A stretch of 32,615 bases of DNA from Clostridia bacterium (lineage in GTDB: Bacteria > Bacillota > Clostridia > Oscillospirales > RGIG8002), in NCBI GenBank assembly GCA_017438525.1, contig JAFRVI010000074.1, positions 1 to 32,615 on the forward strand, in the 5' to 3' direction. Under the pieces are notes generated by a model that did not search any database, was not told the origin of the DNA, and was given only the letters and a program-made list of their open reading frames with translations. The position numbers and the translations under genes are program-made. Below are positions 7,449 through 13,058 of the stretch, piece after piece. How positions within the stretch are numbered: the first letter of the stretch is position 1; every line of letters starts with the position of its first letter.

Positions 7449-7904
7449 TCAATAAAGCCCGAAGGCGTAAATTATCACGCCGTAGACGACGCTCGCGCCG
7501 ACGCCGAAGACGATGACCGGACCGGCGATCGAAAACATCCCCACCGCCGTGCCGGTGACTATCCCTTCGCGGCGGTACTCCATCGCGGGGGAGGTGACGG
7601 CGTTGGCGAAGCCGGTTATCGGCACGAGCGTGCCCGCGCCGGCGAACTTCGCCATATCGTCGTAAAGTCCGGCCGCCGTCAGCGCGCAGCCGGCGAAGAT
7701 CATGATTATCGTCACCCACTTGCTCACCGCGCTTTCGTCCGCGATGAAGGAGGAGAGCAGCGTCTTTACTCCCTCCGCGGCGGCGCAGAGCGCGCCTCCG
7801 ACGGCGAAAGCGCAGAGCGTGTTCTTCACCTTCGGCGACGGCGGCGACCCGCGCTTGACGAGCTCCCCGTAACGCTGTTTATCCGTAAAACCACCCCGTT
7901 TCAT
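7449..7904 (-). CDS. spoVAC: Stage V sporulation protein AC (SpoVAC)
   Basis: A 151-residue membrane protein, the usual length for the family. It has a charged N-terminus of about 25 residues, then several hydrophobic helices. The family block FAGAGTLVPITGFANAV is followed by EYRREGIVTGT and VIVFGV. SpoVAC forms the mechanosensitive dipicolinate channel component of the SpoVA complex in the spore inner membrane. It is the first gene of a spoVAC-spoVAD-spoVAE set. The ribosome binding site is poor: no clear GGAGG precedes the ATG at 7904. Upstream there is a possible forespore sigma-G/F-type promoter (7912-7942) placed so close that the transcript would have almost no leader. Confidence 0.92.
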   Translation of the reverse strand: MKRGGFTDKQRYGELVKRGSPPSPKVKNTLCAFAVGGALCAAAEGVKTLLSSFIADESAVSKWVTIIMIFAGCALTAAGLYDDMAKFAGAGTLVPITGFANAVTSPAMEYRREGIVTGTAVGMFSIAGPVIVFGVGASVVYGVIIYAFGLY

Positions 7905-7911
7905 TCAAAGG

Positions 7912-7942
7912 TAGTTTTCGCCGCCGAGCGTTTGAATATACA
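7912..7942 (-). promoter_or_regulatory. Possible forespore sigma-G/F-type promoter for spoVA
   Basis: On the minus strand, a TGTATA element (7942-7937) fits the sigma-G -35 core GHATR. It is followed after 18 bases by AAAACTA (7918-7912), a partial match to CATNHTA. The placement is right for spoVAC, but the -10 is imperfect and the start codon is only a few bases downstream. Confidence 0.3.
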
Positions 7943-7972
7943 AAAAACACCCCCGACCGAAATCGGAGGTGT
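7942..7972 (-). terminator. Intrinsic terminator of the rpsF-ssb-rpsR operon
   Basis: On the minus strand, ACACCTCCGA pairs with TCGGGGGTGT across a TTTCGG loop region and is followed by six U (7947-7942). It lies 18 bases after the rpsR stop. Confidence 0.85.
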
Positions 7973-7989
7973 TTGCGTTTTGCTTTCGC

Positions 7990-8235
7990 TCAGTTGTTGA
8001 CGTAGGGGAGCAGCGCGCAGTGGCGGGCTCTCTTGATCGCGGTGGTCAGCTGAGTCTGATGATAAGCGCAGGTGCCGGTGGTCCTGCGGGGCAGGATCTT
8101 CGCTCTCTCGGAAATGTACTTGCGGAGCTTGCCGACGTCCTTATAGTCGATGTAATCGACGCGGTCGACGCAGAAGGCGCAGACCTTTTTGCGGGGCTTC
8201 TTGGAGAAGCGCGGCGCGGTGTTCTCTTTTTCCAT
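7990..8235 (-). CDS. rpsR: 30S ribosomal protein S18, zinc-ligand-containing form
   Basis: An 81-residue S18. The core [26 protein letters not shown] and the C-terminal [16 protein letters not shown] are typical; the core spans residues about 26-51. S18 pairs with S6 on the platform of the 30S subunit. It carries Cys19-x2-Cys22 and Cys56-x2-His59, the arrangement expected of the zinc-binding (C+) variant of this ribosomal protein. The ATG at 8235 has AAGGAG upstream. It is the last gene of rpsF-ssb-rpsR, 36 bases after ssb, and ends at an intrinsic terminator. Confidence 0.97.
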   Translation of the reverse strand: MEKENTAPRFSKKPRKKVCAFCVDRVDYIDYKDVGKLRKYISERAKILPRRTTGTCAYHQTQLTTAIKRARHCALLPYVNN

Positions 8236-8271
8236 TTATAACACTCCTTGGTTGTAGAATGTGGGGCTGCC

Positions 8272-8715
8272 TCAGAAGGGCAGCTGGCTGTCGTCGTCGA
8301 CTTCCTCGAAGTCGTCGCCGCCGGGAGCGCTGAACTCCGGAGCGGGCGAATCCTGACGGGGCGCGTAGCTTCCGCCGGCGGCGGGAGCGTTGTTGGCTCT
8401 TTCGCCGGTGAAGGATACCTGATCGCAGACGACCTCATAGGCGGTACGCTTCTGACCGTCCTTGGTCTCGAACTGGCGGCTCTGCAGCGAGCCGACGACG
8501 GCGATCATGTTGCCCTTGCGGAAATAGCGGGAGACGAACTCCGCTCTTTCGCGCCAGCATACGATATCGATGAAATCGGCCTGACGCTCGCCGCTCGCGG
8601 ATTTGAAATCGCGGTCAACGGCGATGCGCGTGGAGACGACGGGCACGTCGCTCTGCGTGCGCTTGAGCTCGGGATCGGCCACGAGGCGGCCCATGAGAAT
8701 GACCTTGTTAATCAT
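8272..8715 (-). CDS. ssb: Single-stranded DNA-binding protein
   Basis: A 147-residue SSB. The N-terminal OB fold (residues about 1-108) begins MINKVILMGRLVADPEL and contains DFIDIVCWRERAEFVSRYF and the GSLQSR strand. A flexible Gly/Pro/Ala-rich linker follows. The protein ends with the acidic tip DDDSQLPF, which recruits replication and repair partners. The ATG at 8715 has GGGAGGAAA upstream. The gene lies between rpsF and rpsR, the classic arrangement in Firmicutes, 14 bases after rpsF. Confidence 0.97.
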   Translation of the reverse strand: MINKVILMGRLVADPELKRTQSDVPVVSTRIAVDRDFKSASGERQADFIDIVCWRERAEFVSRYFRKGNMIAVVGSLQSRQFETKDGQKRTAYEVVCDQVSFTGERANNAPAAGGSYAPRQDSPAPEFSAPGGDDFEEVDDDSQLPF

Positions 8716-8729
8716 TATCGTTTCCTCCC

Positions 8730-9035
8730 TTATTTCTCAAGCTTGATGACGAGATAGCGGATGATGTTCTCGTTGATGTTGAAGTTACGCTCCAGCTCGG
8801 CGGGGAACTCGGTCTCGCTGGTGAATCTGCAGACGCAGTAATAGCCGCTGTCCTTGTAGTTGATCGGATAAGCGAGCTTGCGCATGCCCCACTCCTCGAG
8901 CTCGACGTTCTCGGCGTTCTCCTCGATGAAGGATTTGAATTTCGCCACCAGATTGGCGGTAGCGTTTTCTTCCTTGCTGTCGAGATCGCAGTCGATGACG
9001 AACATAGCTTCGTAGTTGTTCTTGATCTTTGACAT
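8730..9035 (-). CDS. rpsF: 30S ribosomal protein S6
   Basis: A 101-residue S6 with the family blocks NYEAMFVID near the start, WGMRKLAYPINYKDSGYY in the middle, and NINENIIRYLVIKLEK at the end. S6 forms a heterodimer with S18 in the 30S platform. The ATG at 9035 is preceded by AAAGGAGGTG at ideal spacing; the longer open frame upstream would include the leader and is not used. It is the first gene of rpsF-ssb-rpsR. The promoter is at 9109-9137, and a tight GNRA-capped hairpin lies in the leader. Confidence 0.97.
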   Translation of the reverse strand: MSKIKNNYEAMFVIDCDLDSKEENATANLVAKFKSFIEENAENVELEEWGMRKLAYPINYKDSGYYCVCRFTSETEFPAELERNFNINENIIRYLVIKLEK

Positions 9036-9060
9036 AATTGCACCTCCTTTTGGACTTATG

Positions 9061-9076
9061 GCTTCCTTTCGGAAGC
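9061..9076 (-). other. GNRA-capped hairpin in the rpsF leader
   Basis: The minus-strand transcript reads GCTTCC-GAAA-GGAAGC, a perfect 6-bp stem with a GNRA tetraloop, 26 bases before the rpsF start. It could be part of an S6:S18 autoregulatory structure, but the known CCG-bulge motif was not confidently recognised. Confidence 0.4.
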
Positions 9077-9108
9077 AAGGATACCGTGGTGTTTTCCACA
9101 GCCAGAGT

Positions 9109-9137
9109 ATTATATCGCAAAGAAACCGATTTGTCAA
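9109..9137 (-). promoter_or_regulatory. Sigma-A promoter of rpsF-ssb-rpsR
   Basis: Minus-strand TTGACA (9137-9132) and TATAAT (9114-9109) with a 17-base spacer, both perfect consensus, as expected for a ribosomal-protein operon. Divergent from the antiporter promoter. Confidence 0.9.
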
Positions 9138-9176
9138 CGATTTTTTTCAAATAATATAACGGATTTACACGCCGTC

Positions 9177-9205
9177 TTGACAAAACGGCGGCGAGCGGTT
9201 ATAAT
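9177..9205 (+). promoter_or_regulatory. Sigma-A promoter of the Ca2+/Na+ antiporter
   Basis: TTGACA (9177-9182) and TATAAT (9200-9205) with a 17-base spacer, both perfect. Transcription would start near 9212 and leave a leader of about 107 bases before the ATG at 9319. Confidence 0.9.
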
Positions 9206-9211
9206 ACTACC

Positions 9212-9318
9212 GAAATAACCCACGGAATTAAAATCGGTGGCAACAGGCATCGGGGGCGGCGCGTAAGCGCCCGCCGCAGAGTCTCACCTTGCCGTGCGGC
9301 TTGAGAAAGGGAAACTGT
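9212..9318 (+). other. Structured GC-rich leader of the antiporter gene, unassigned
   Basis: The leader contains several pairing options. GGGCG/CGCCC frames a small hairpin around GCGCGTAAGCGC, and GGTGGCAA near 9236 can pair with either CACC or TTGCC near 9285-9296. Mutually exclusive pairings of this kind suggest a switch, but no known riboswitch consensus was recognised and no terminator hairpin with a U-run is seen. Confidence 0.3.
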
Positions 9319-10293
9319 ATGCTTGTTGCCGTTTTACTGTTTATTCTGGGGCTCGTGATGCTGATATTCGGAGGCGACTGGTTCGTCGACGGCGCCGTCG
9401 GCGTCGCGCGGCGGCTGAAAATGTCGGAGCTCGTCATCGGCGCGACGGTCGTTTCGATAGGCACCACGCTGCCGGAGGTGATGGTCTCCGTCACCGCGGC
9501 GTTCGAGGGACACAGCGCCACCGCCTACGGAAACGCCATCGGCTCGATAATCTGCAACACCGCGCTTATCTCCGCGGTGACTATGGCGGTGCGTCCGTCG
9601 GACGTCGATAAGAAGACGCTCCGCCTGCCGCTCGCGTTCTTCTTCGCGGCCGCGGCGGCTTACGCGGCGGTCGCGTACACGACCGGGTATTTCTCGCGTC
9701 TGATGGGCATAGGCCTGCTGCTCGTCTTCGTCGCGTATATGTTCGCGCTGATAATCACCTCGCGCAAGGCGGGCAGGAAGCTCGAGGCGCAGAAGGATGA
9801 GCCGGAGCCGGCTCCGGAGGGCAAGGCGTGGAAGGATATCCTGCTGCTCGTCGTCGGCGCGGCGCTGATCGCGGTCGGCGCGCGTCTGCTCGTCGATAAC
9901 GGCACGAAGATCGCCACCGAGCTCGGAGTGCCTGAAACGGTCATCGCGCTGACCTTCGTCGCGCTCGGCACGTCGCTGCCGGAGCTCGTCACGGCGATAA
10001 CCTCGCTCGTCAAGGGGCACAGCGCCCTTTCGCTCGGCAACATAATAGGCGCGAACCTCTTCAACCTCGTGCTCGTCAGCGGCGCGGCGATGACGGTCAG
10101 ACCGTTCGGTGTGCCCGCGGAAAAGCTGATCGGCGGCATGAACGCCTCGCTCGTCGTGGATATTCCGGTCATGGGCGCGGTGATGCTGATAATGGCGCTT
10201 CCGGCGCTTATCCGCGGCAAGGTAAGCCGCTGGCAGGGGATACTGCTGCTGTGTATTTACGCGGGATATTGCGTGTTCCAGTTTGCATTATAA
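9319..10293 (+). CDS. Calcium/sodium antiporter, CaCA family (YrbG type)
   Basis: A 324-residue membrane protein with about ten hydrophobic segments in two homologous halves. Each half has the CaCA alpha-repeat: VIGATVVSIGTTLPEVMVS with GNAIGSIICN in the first, and VIALTFVALGTSLPELVTA with GNIIGANLFNL in the second. The acidic Glu residues in the two TLPE/SLPE motifs coordinate the cation. The halves are joined by a charged loop around residues 150-170. The family exchanges Ca2+ (or related cations) for Na+ or K+ across the cytoplasmic membrane. The ATG at 9319 is preferred over an earlier frame because GAAAGGGAAA lies just upstream and helix 1 then starts directly. It has its own promoter and is followed by a hairpin element and a terminator. 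Confidence 0.92.
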   Translation: MLVAVLLFILGLVMLIFGGDWFVDGAVGVARRLKMSELVIGATVVSIGTTLPEVMVSVTAAFEGHSATAYGNAIGSIICNTALISAVTMAVRPSDVDKKTLRLPLAFFFAAAAAYAAVAYTTGYFSRLMGIGLLLVFVAYMFALIITSRKAGRKLEAQKDEPEPAPEGKAWKDILLLVVGAALIAVGARLLVDNGTKIATELGVPETVIALTFVALGTSLPELVTAITSLVKGHSALSLGNIIGANLFNLVLVSGAAMTVRPFGVPAEKLIGGMNASLVVDIPVMGAVMLIMALPALIRGKVSRWQGILLLCIYAGYCVFQFAL

Positions 10294-10299
10294 TTGACC

Positions 10300-10401
10300 A
10301 AAGCGGGTCTTTTCGGCCCTTTGCGGCTTGTCGTCCTCGGCAGGCAATAGCCTAGCCGTCGTCCTTCCGCACCGCAAATCATCCGAAAATCCCTCGCTTT
10401 T
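10300..10401. repeat. Imperfect long-hairpin element of about 100 nt
   Basis: Complementary blocks face each other in order: AAAGCG with CGCTTT, TTTTCGG with CCGAAAA, and TTTGCGG with CCGCAAA. In the centre GGC-a-GGC-aata-GCC-ta-GCC forms an inner stem, flanked by a direct repeat GTCGTCC. No reading frame and no U-run are present. It looks like a non-coding structured RNA or a short non-autonomous repeat. It starts seven bases after the antiporter stop. Confidence 0.55.
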
Positions 10402-10443
10402 GTGTTGTTGATGCGTGAGTAAATGAATAAATAGAAAAAGCGA

Positions 10444-10475
10444 AACGCCCCGAGGATGACCTCGGGGCGTTTTTA
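10444..10475. terminator. Intrinsic terminator, probably bidirectional
   Basis: ACGCCCCGAGG and CCTCGGGGCGT form an 11-bp stem with a four-base loop (ATGA), followed by five T on the plus strand. The minus strand has a broken U-run, so it may also serve the convergent lipoprotein gene. Confidence 0.88.
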
Positions 10476-10486
10476 TATGCGCGGTA

Positions 10487-11536
10487 TTACGGATAGCCGA
10501 TCCCGTTGGAATGGTAATAGATATAAACCGACTCGGTCTTCAGCTCATCGTCGAAGTTAATACATACCGTCGGCCACCAGCCGCAGCTGATCAGTAGCTC
10601 GTAGTTTCCCTCCTCCTGTGTGAGCACGTTGTAATTAAGAAGCTTTGCGAAGGGGCCGGCGTATTTATCCATAGGATCACCGTACATCACTTCCGAGCGG
10701 TAATCGCGCTCCTGCGGGAAGTTCGCTACGACGTCGTAGAGCGAATCGCCGAGTTTTATCCCTCTCGGATAAGTCAGGTCGTCTCTCGTGAACTCCGCGA
10801 GGTATAGTTCGGTAGAGGTGAACGGTTCGCCGTATAGTTTTTCGATAAACGTAAACCTCATGCCGTCATAGACGAGTATGCTTTTCTCATACCCTTCTTC
10901 GTCGCCTTCCTTGATCGTTTCTTTCGGTTCGCCGAGTATTTTTACAAGGTCTTCCTGAGTCGTTTTATCCGTCAGCCCGAACAGGTTGACCTCATCGACG
11001 GCGAGCTTCTGCGATTTGGCGCTCGGCACCACGGCGTAGAGCTTGTTGTATATGACCATGTCGCTCGGTCCCTCTCCGAGATAGTGGGGCACGGTGTCCA
11101 TCTCCATTATATCCTCGATGGTGAAGTTGAATTTCATATCCAGCAGCGTATGCAGTCTGCCCGTCGTCAGCCCGAGCTCGTTGAACTTCGCGAGATTCGC
11201 CGCGGTGTATTCCCGCTCAAGGAGGTGGGCATTGCCGCGCAGGCACTCCTCGGCTTGGCCGTTCGTCCAGTCGCGATACTCGTCCTCGTAGACCTGGCAG
11301 CGGATGAGATATTCGATATACTTTTCATACATCGGATCGCCGGAGCCGTCGAACTCCGAATCGGGGTGCAGCTCGAGCACCTTGTAATACATCTGTCCTG
11401 CCCCGCGGTCCGCGAGGATATAAAGCTTCGGCCCGCCGAGCCCGCTCGAAGACGCGGTCGGATCCGGCGCCTTCGCGCAGGCGAAAAGCGTCAGCGCCAT
11501 CGCCAATGCAAGTGTGAACGCAAGCAGTTTTTTCAC
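10487..11536 (-). CDS. Lipoprotein of unknown function, long paralogue
   Basis: A 349-residue lipoprotein. The signal peptide MKKLLAFTLALAMALTLFAC ends in the lipobox LFAC (Cys20). Residues about 30-135 (from GGPKLYILADRGAGQMYYK to the LGLTTGRLHTLL region) are closely related to the whole mature part of the next gene upstream (11604-12095). The remaining 210 residues form an extra C-terminal region with no recognised family; a stretch around LVKILGEPKETIKEGD recalls small lipoprotein repeats that recognise helices, but this is weak. Translation starts at GTG (11536) with AAGGAGGAG upstream. It would be tethered outside the membrane. Confidence 0.75.
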   Translation of the reverse strand: MKKLLAFTLALAMALTLFACAKAPDPTASSSGLGGPKLYILADRGAGQMYYKVLELHPDSEFDGSGDPMYEKYIEYLIRCQVYEDEYRDWTNGQAEECLRGNAHLLEREYTAANLAKFNELGLTTGRLHTLLDMKFNFTIEDIMEMDTVPHYLGEGPSDMVIYNKLYAVVPSAKSQKLAVDEVNLFGLTDKTTQEDLVKILGEPKETIKEGDEEGYEKSILVYDGMRFTFIEKLYGEPFTSTELYLAEFTRDDLTYPRGIKLGDSLYDVVANFPQERDYRSEVMYGDPMDKYAGPFAKLLNYNVLTQEEGNYELLISCGWWPTVCINFDDELKTESVYIYYHSNGIGYP

Positions 11537-11603
11537 GGTGACTCCTCCTTCAAAACGTATAGTATATTATTCGTAAATGACGGCCGTTCGACCGCTTCAG
11601 GAG

Positions 11604-12095
11604 TTATTCGCCGTCCCATTGTCCTTTCTCGAACATCTCCTGCACCTGCGCGGCAGTCAGCGTCATTATATCTTCAACGAGGTGGCTCGTATTCAACAGC
11701 GTATGCAGTTTATTCACGGTCAGCCCGAGCTCGTTGAACTTCTGCAGCTGCGCGGCGGTGTACTCACGCTCGAAGCGATAGGCCTTGCCGGAGAGGAATT
11801 CTTCCGCCTGCGAATTCGTCCAGTCGCGGAAGTTATCCTCCTTCAGCTGACAGCGGATAAGGTAATCGTAATACTTCTCGTCGGTTTTTTCGTCCGCACC
11901 GTCGAAATCGGCGTCCGGATGGAGCTCGAGCACCTTGTAATACATCTGACCTGCTCCACGGTCCGCGAGGATATAAAGCTTCGGTCCGCCGAGCTCGCTC
12001 GAAGACGCGGTCGGCTCCGCCGCCTTGCCGCAGGCGAAGAGCGTCAGCGCCATCGCCAATGCAAGTGTGAACGCAAAAAGTTTCTTCATATTCAT
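11604..12095 (-). CDS. Lipoprotein of unknown function, short paralogue
   Basis: A 163-residue lipoprotein with signal peptide MNMKKLFAFTLALAMALTLF followed by the lipobox Cys. The mature part from GGPKLYILADRGAGQMYYKV onward matches the first 100 or so residues of the gene at 10487-11536: the same VLELHPD, YLIRCQ, RDWTN, REYTAA and KFNELGLT blocks. It then ends about 30 residues later (EMFEKGQWDGE), so it is either a minimal form or a truncated duplicate. The ATG at 12095 has AAAGGAGCG upstream at good spacing. It lies between its longer paralogue and a third lipoprotein with the same signal peptide. Confidence 0.75.
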   Translation of the reverse strand: MNMKKLFAFTLALAMALTLFACGKAAEPTASSSELGGPKLYILADRGAGQMYYKVLELHPDADFDGADEKTDEKYYDYLIRCQLKEDNFRDWTNSQAEEFLSGKAYRFEREYTAAQLQKFNELGLTVNKLHTLLNTSHLVEDIMTLTAAQVQEMFEKGQWDGE

Positions 12096-12124
12096 ACTGT
12101 CGCTCCTTTCTGCATGATCGGCGA

Positions 12125-12790
12125 TCAATCTCCGTAATCGTCGTTCGATACCGCGCGGGCGTATTCGAGCTTTTGCTCGTAATCCTTGATGATGGTCGCC
12201 CTCAGCTCATCGTCGCTTCTCGCGATTATCTCCTCGTCGGATTCGTATTCGTAGAACTTGCGAAGGCGTATGAAATCGTCTTCGGTTATCCCGCGGCGCT
12301 CGAGCTCGGCGCGGATCTCTTCGCTCGGCCTCAAGCTTTCATGCGTTTTCGCGTAGCTGTACGCCTCATAATCGTCAAATGTCCAGTTAAGGAGCACGGA
12401 GTAGGGTACTTCCGGGAAGAGAGTTCTCATATTGTTGATCGAGGCGCTGTCGAGCTTTTGTTTTCCTTCGAATTCTTTGAATTCACTTTCCGTCATTGCT
12501 TTCGCTTCCGCTTTGGTCTTGCCGTATTGGATGGCTAATTCGACCGCTACGTCCGTCAGATGCCGGTCGTCGCGGACGGCCATGAGATTGACGTTTTTCA
12601 TCTCTATGCCGAGCGAGGTCGGCAGGTACTTGTCGTAGACGCGGATGTCCTCGAAGGTGAACGCGGGTTCGGCGTCATCCTGCGTATCCGTGACGGGCTC
12701 CGAGCTGCCGACCGGCTCCGCCGCCTTGCCGCAGGCGAAAAGCGTCAGCGCCATCGCCAATGCAAGTATGAATGCAAACGTTTTTTTCAT
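12125..12790 (-). CDS. Lipoprotein of unknown function with shared signal peptide
   Basis: A 221-residue lipoprotein. Its signal peptide MKKTFAFILALAMALTLFAC and the following GKAAEP are almost identical to the two genes downstream, but the mature part is different. After a Ser/Asp-rich linker it is highly charged and mainly helical, with Glu/Lys/Arg-rich stretches such as KTKAEAKAMTESEFKEFEG and a C-terminal helix ending in KLEYARAVSNDDYGD. No family is recognised. The ATG at 12790 has AAAGGAGGAA upstream. A TACAAT -10 element lies at 12867-12862 on the minus strand without an obvious -35; direct repeats occupy that position instead. It is first of the three-lipoprotein run. Confidence 0.75.
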   Translation of the reverse strand: MKKTFAFILALAMALTLFACGKAAEPVGSSEPVTDTQDDAEPAFTFEDIRVYDKYLPTSLGIEMKNVNLMAVRDDRHLTDVAVELAIQYGKTKAEAKAMTESEFKEFEGKQKLDSASINNMRTLFPEVPYSVLLNWTFDDYEAYSYAKTHESLRPSEEIRAELERRGITEDDFIRLRKFYEYESDEEIIARSDDELRATIIKDYEQKLEYARAVSNDDYGD

Positions 12791-12889
12791 TTTAGATTCC
12801 TCCTTTAAAAGATGATCATATGTTTTTCGCGCTCGCGGGCGCGGTATCTCGCTGCAATTACATTGTATCATAAAATAACGTAAAAAACG

Positions 12890-13008
12890 GTTACAAATAA
12901 GTTACAGTTTTGTAACCGTTTTGTAACTTTTAGGGCGTTTTTGTAACTTTTTTGTTACTTTTACGGCTGTTTTGTAACTATTTTGTAACTTTTACGGTTT
13001 TTTGTAAG
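12890..13008. repeat. 31-bp tandem repeats with 11-bp internal period (GTAAC/GTTAC array)
   Basis: GTNAC cores start at 12890, 12901, 12912, 12923, 12943, 12954, 12974, 12985 and a variant (GTAAG) at 13004. The first four are exactly 11 bp apart. From 12912 onward the pattern repeats every 31 bp (11 + 20), giving three units and a partial fourth. The region is T-rich on the plus strand. The array lies between the carB-dapF terminator and the promoter of the lipoprotein gene at 12790, with its nearest core at the -35 position. An array of regulator sites is a likely explanation. Confidence 0.8.
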
Positions 13009-13012
13009 CATA

Positions 13013-13045
13013 CAAAAAAGAGCGTGCGGCGGCACGCTCTTTTTA
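13013..13045 (-). terminator. Intrinsic terminator of the arginine operon
   Basis: On the minus strand, AGAGCGTGCC and GGCACGCTCT-type arms (13019-13040) form a GC-rich stem with U-run at 13018-13013. It lies 14 bases after the carB-dapF stop. A T-run on the plus side also exists. Confidence 0.88.
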
Positions 13046-13058
13046 TATACGCGTTTGA

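Noticed and set aside
12890-13008. CRISPR array
   Set aside because: The repeats are contiguous, short and AT-rich with no unique spacers, and no cas genes are near.
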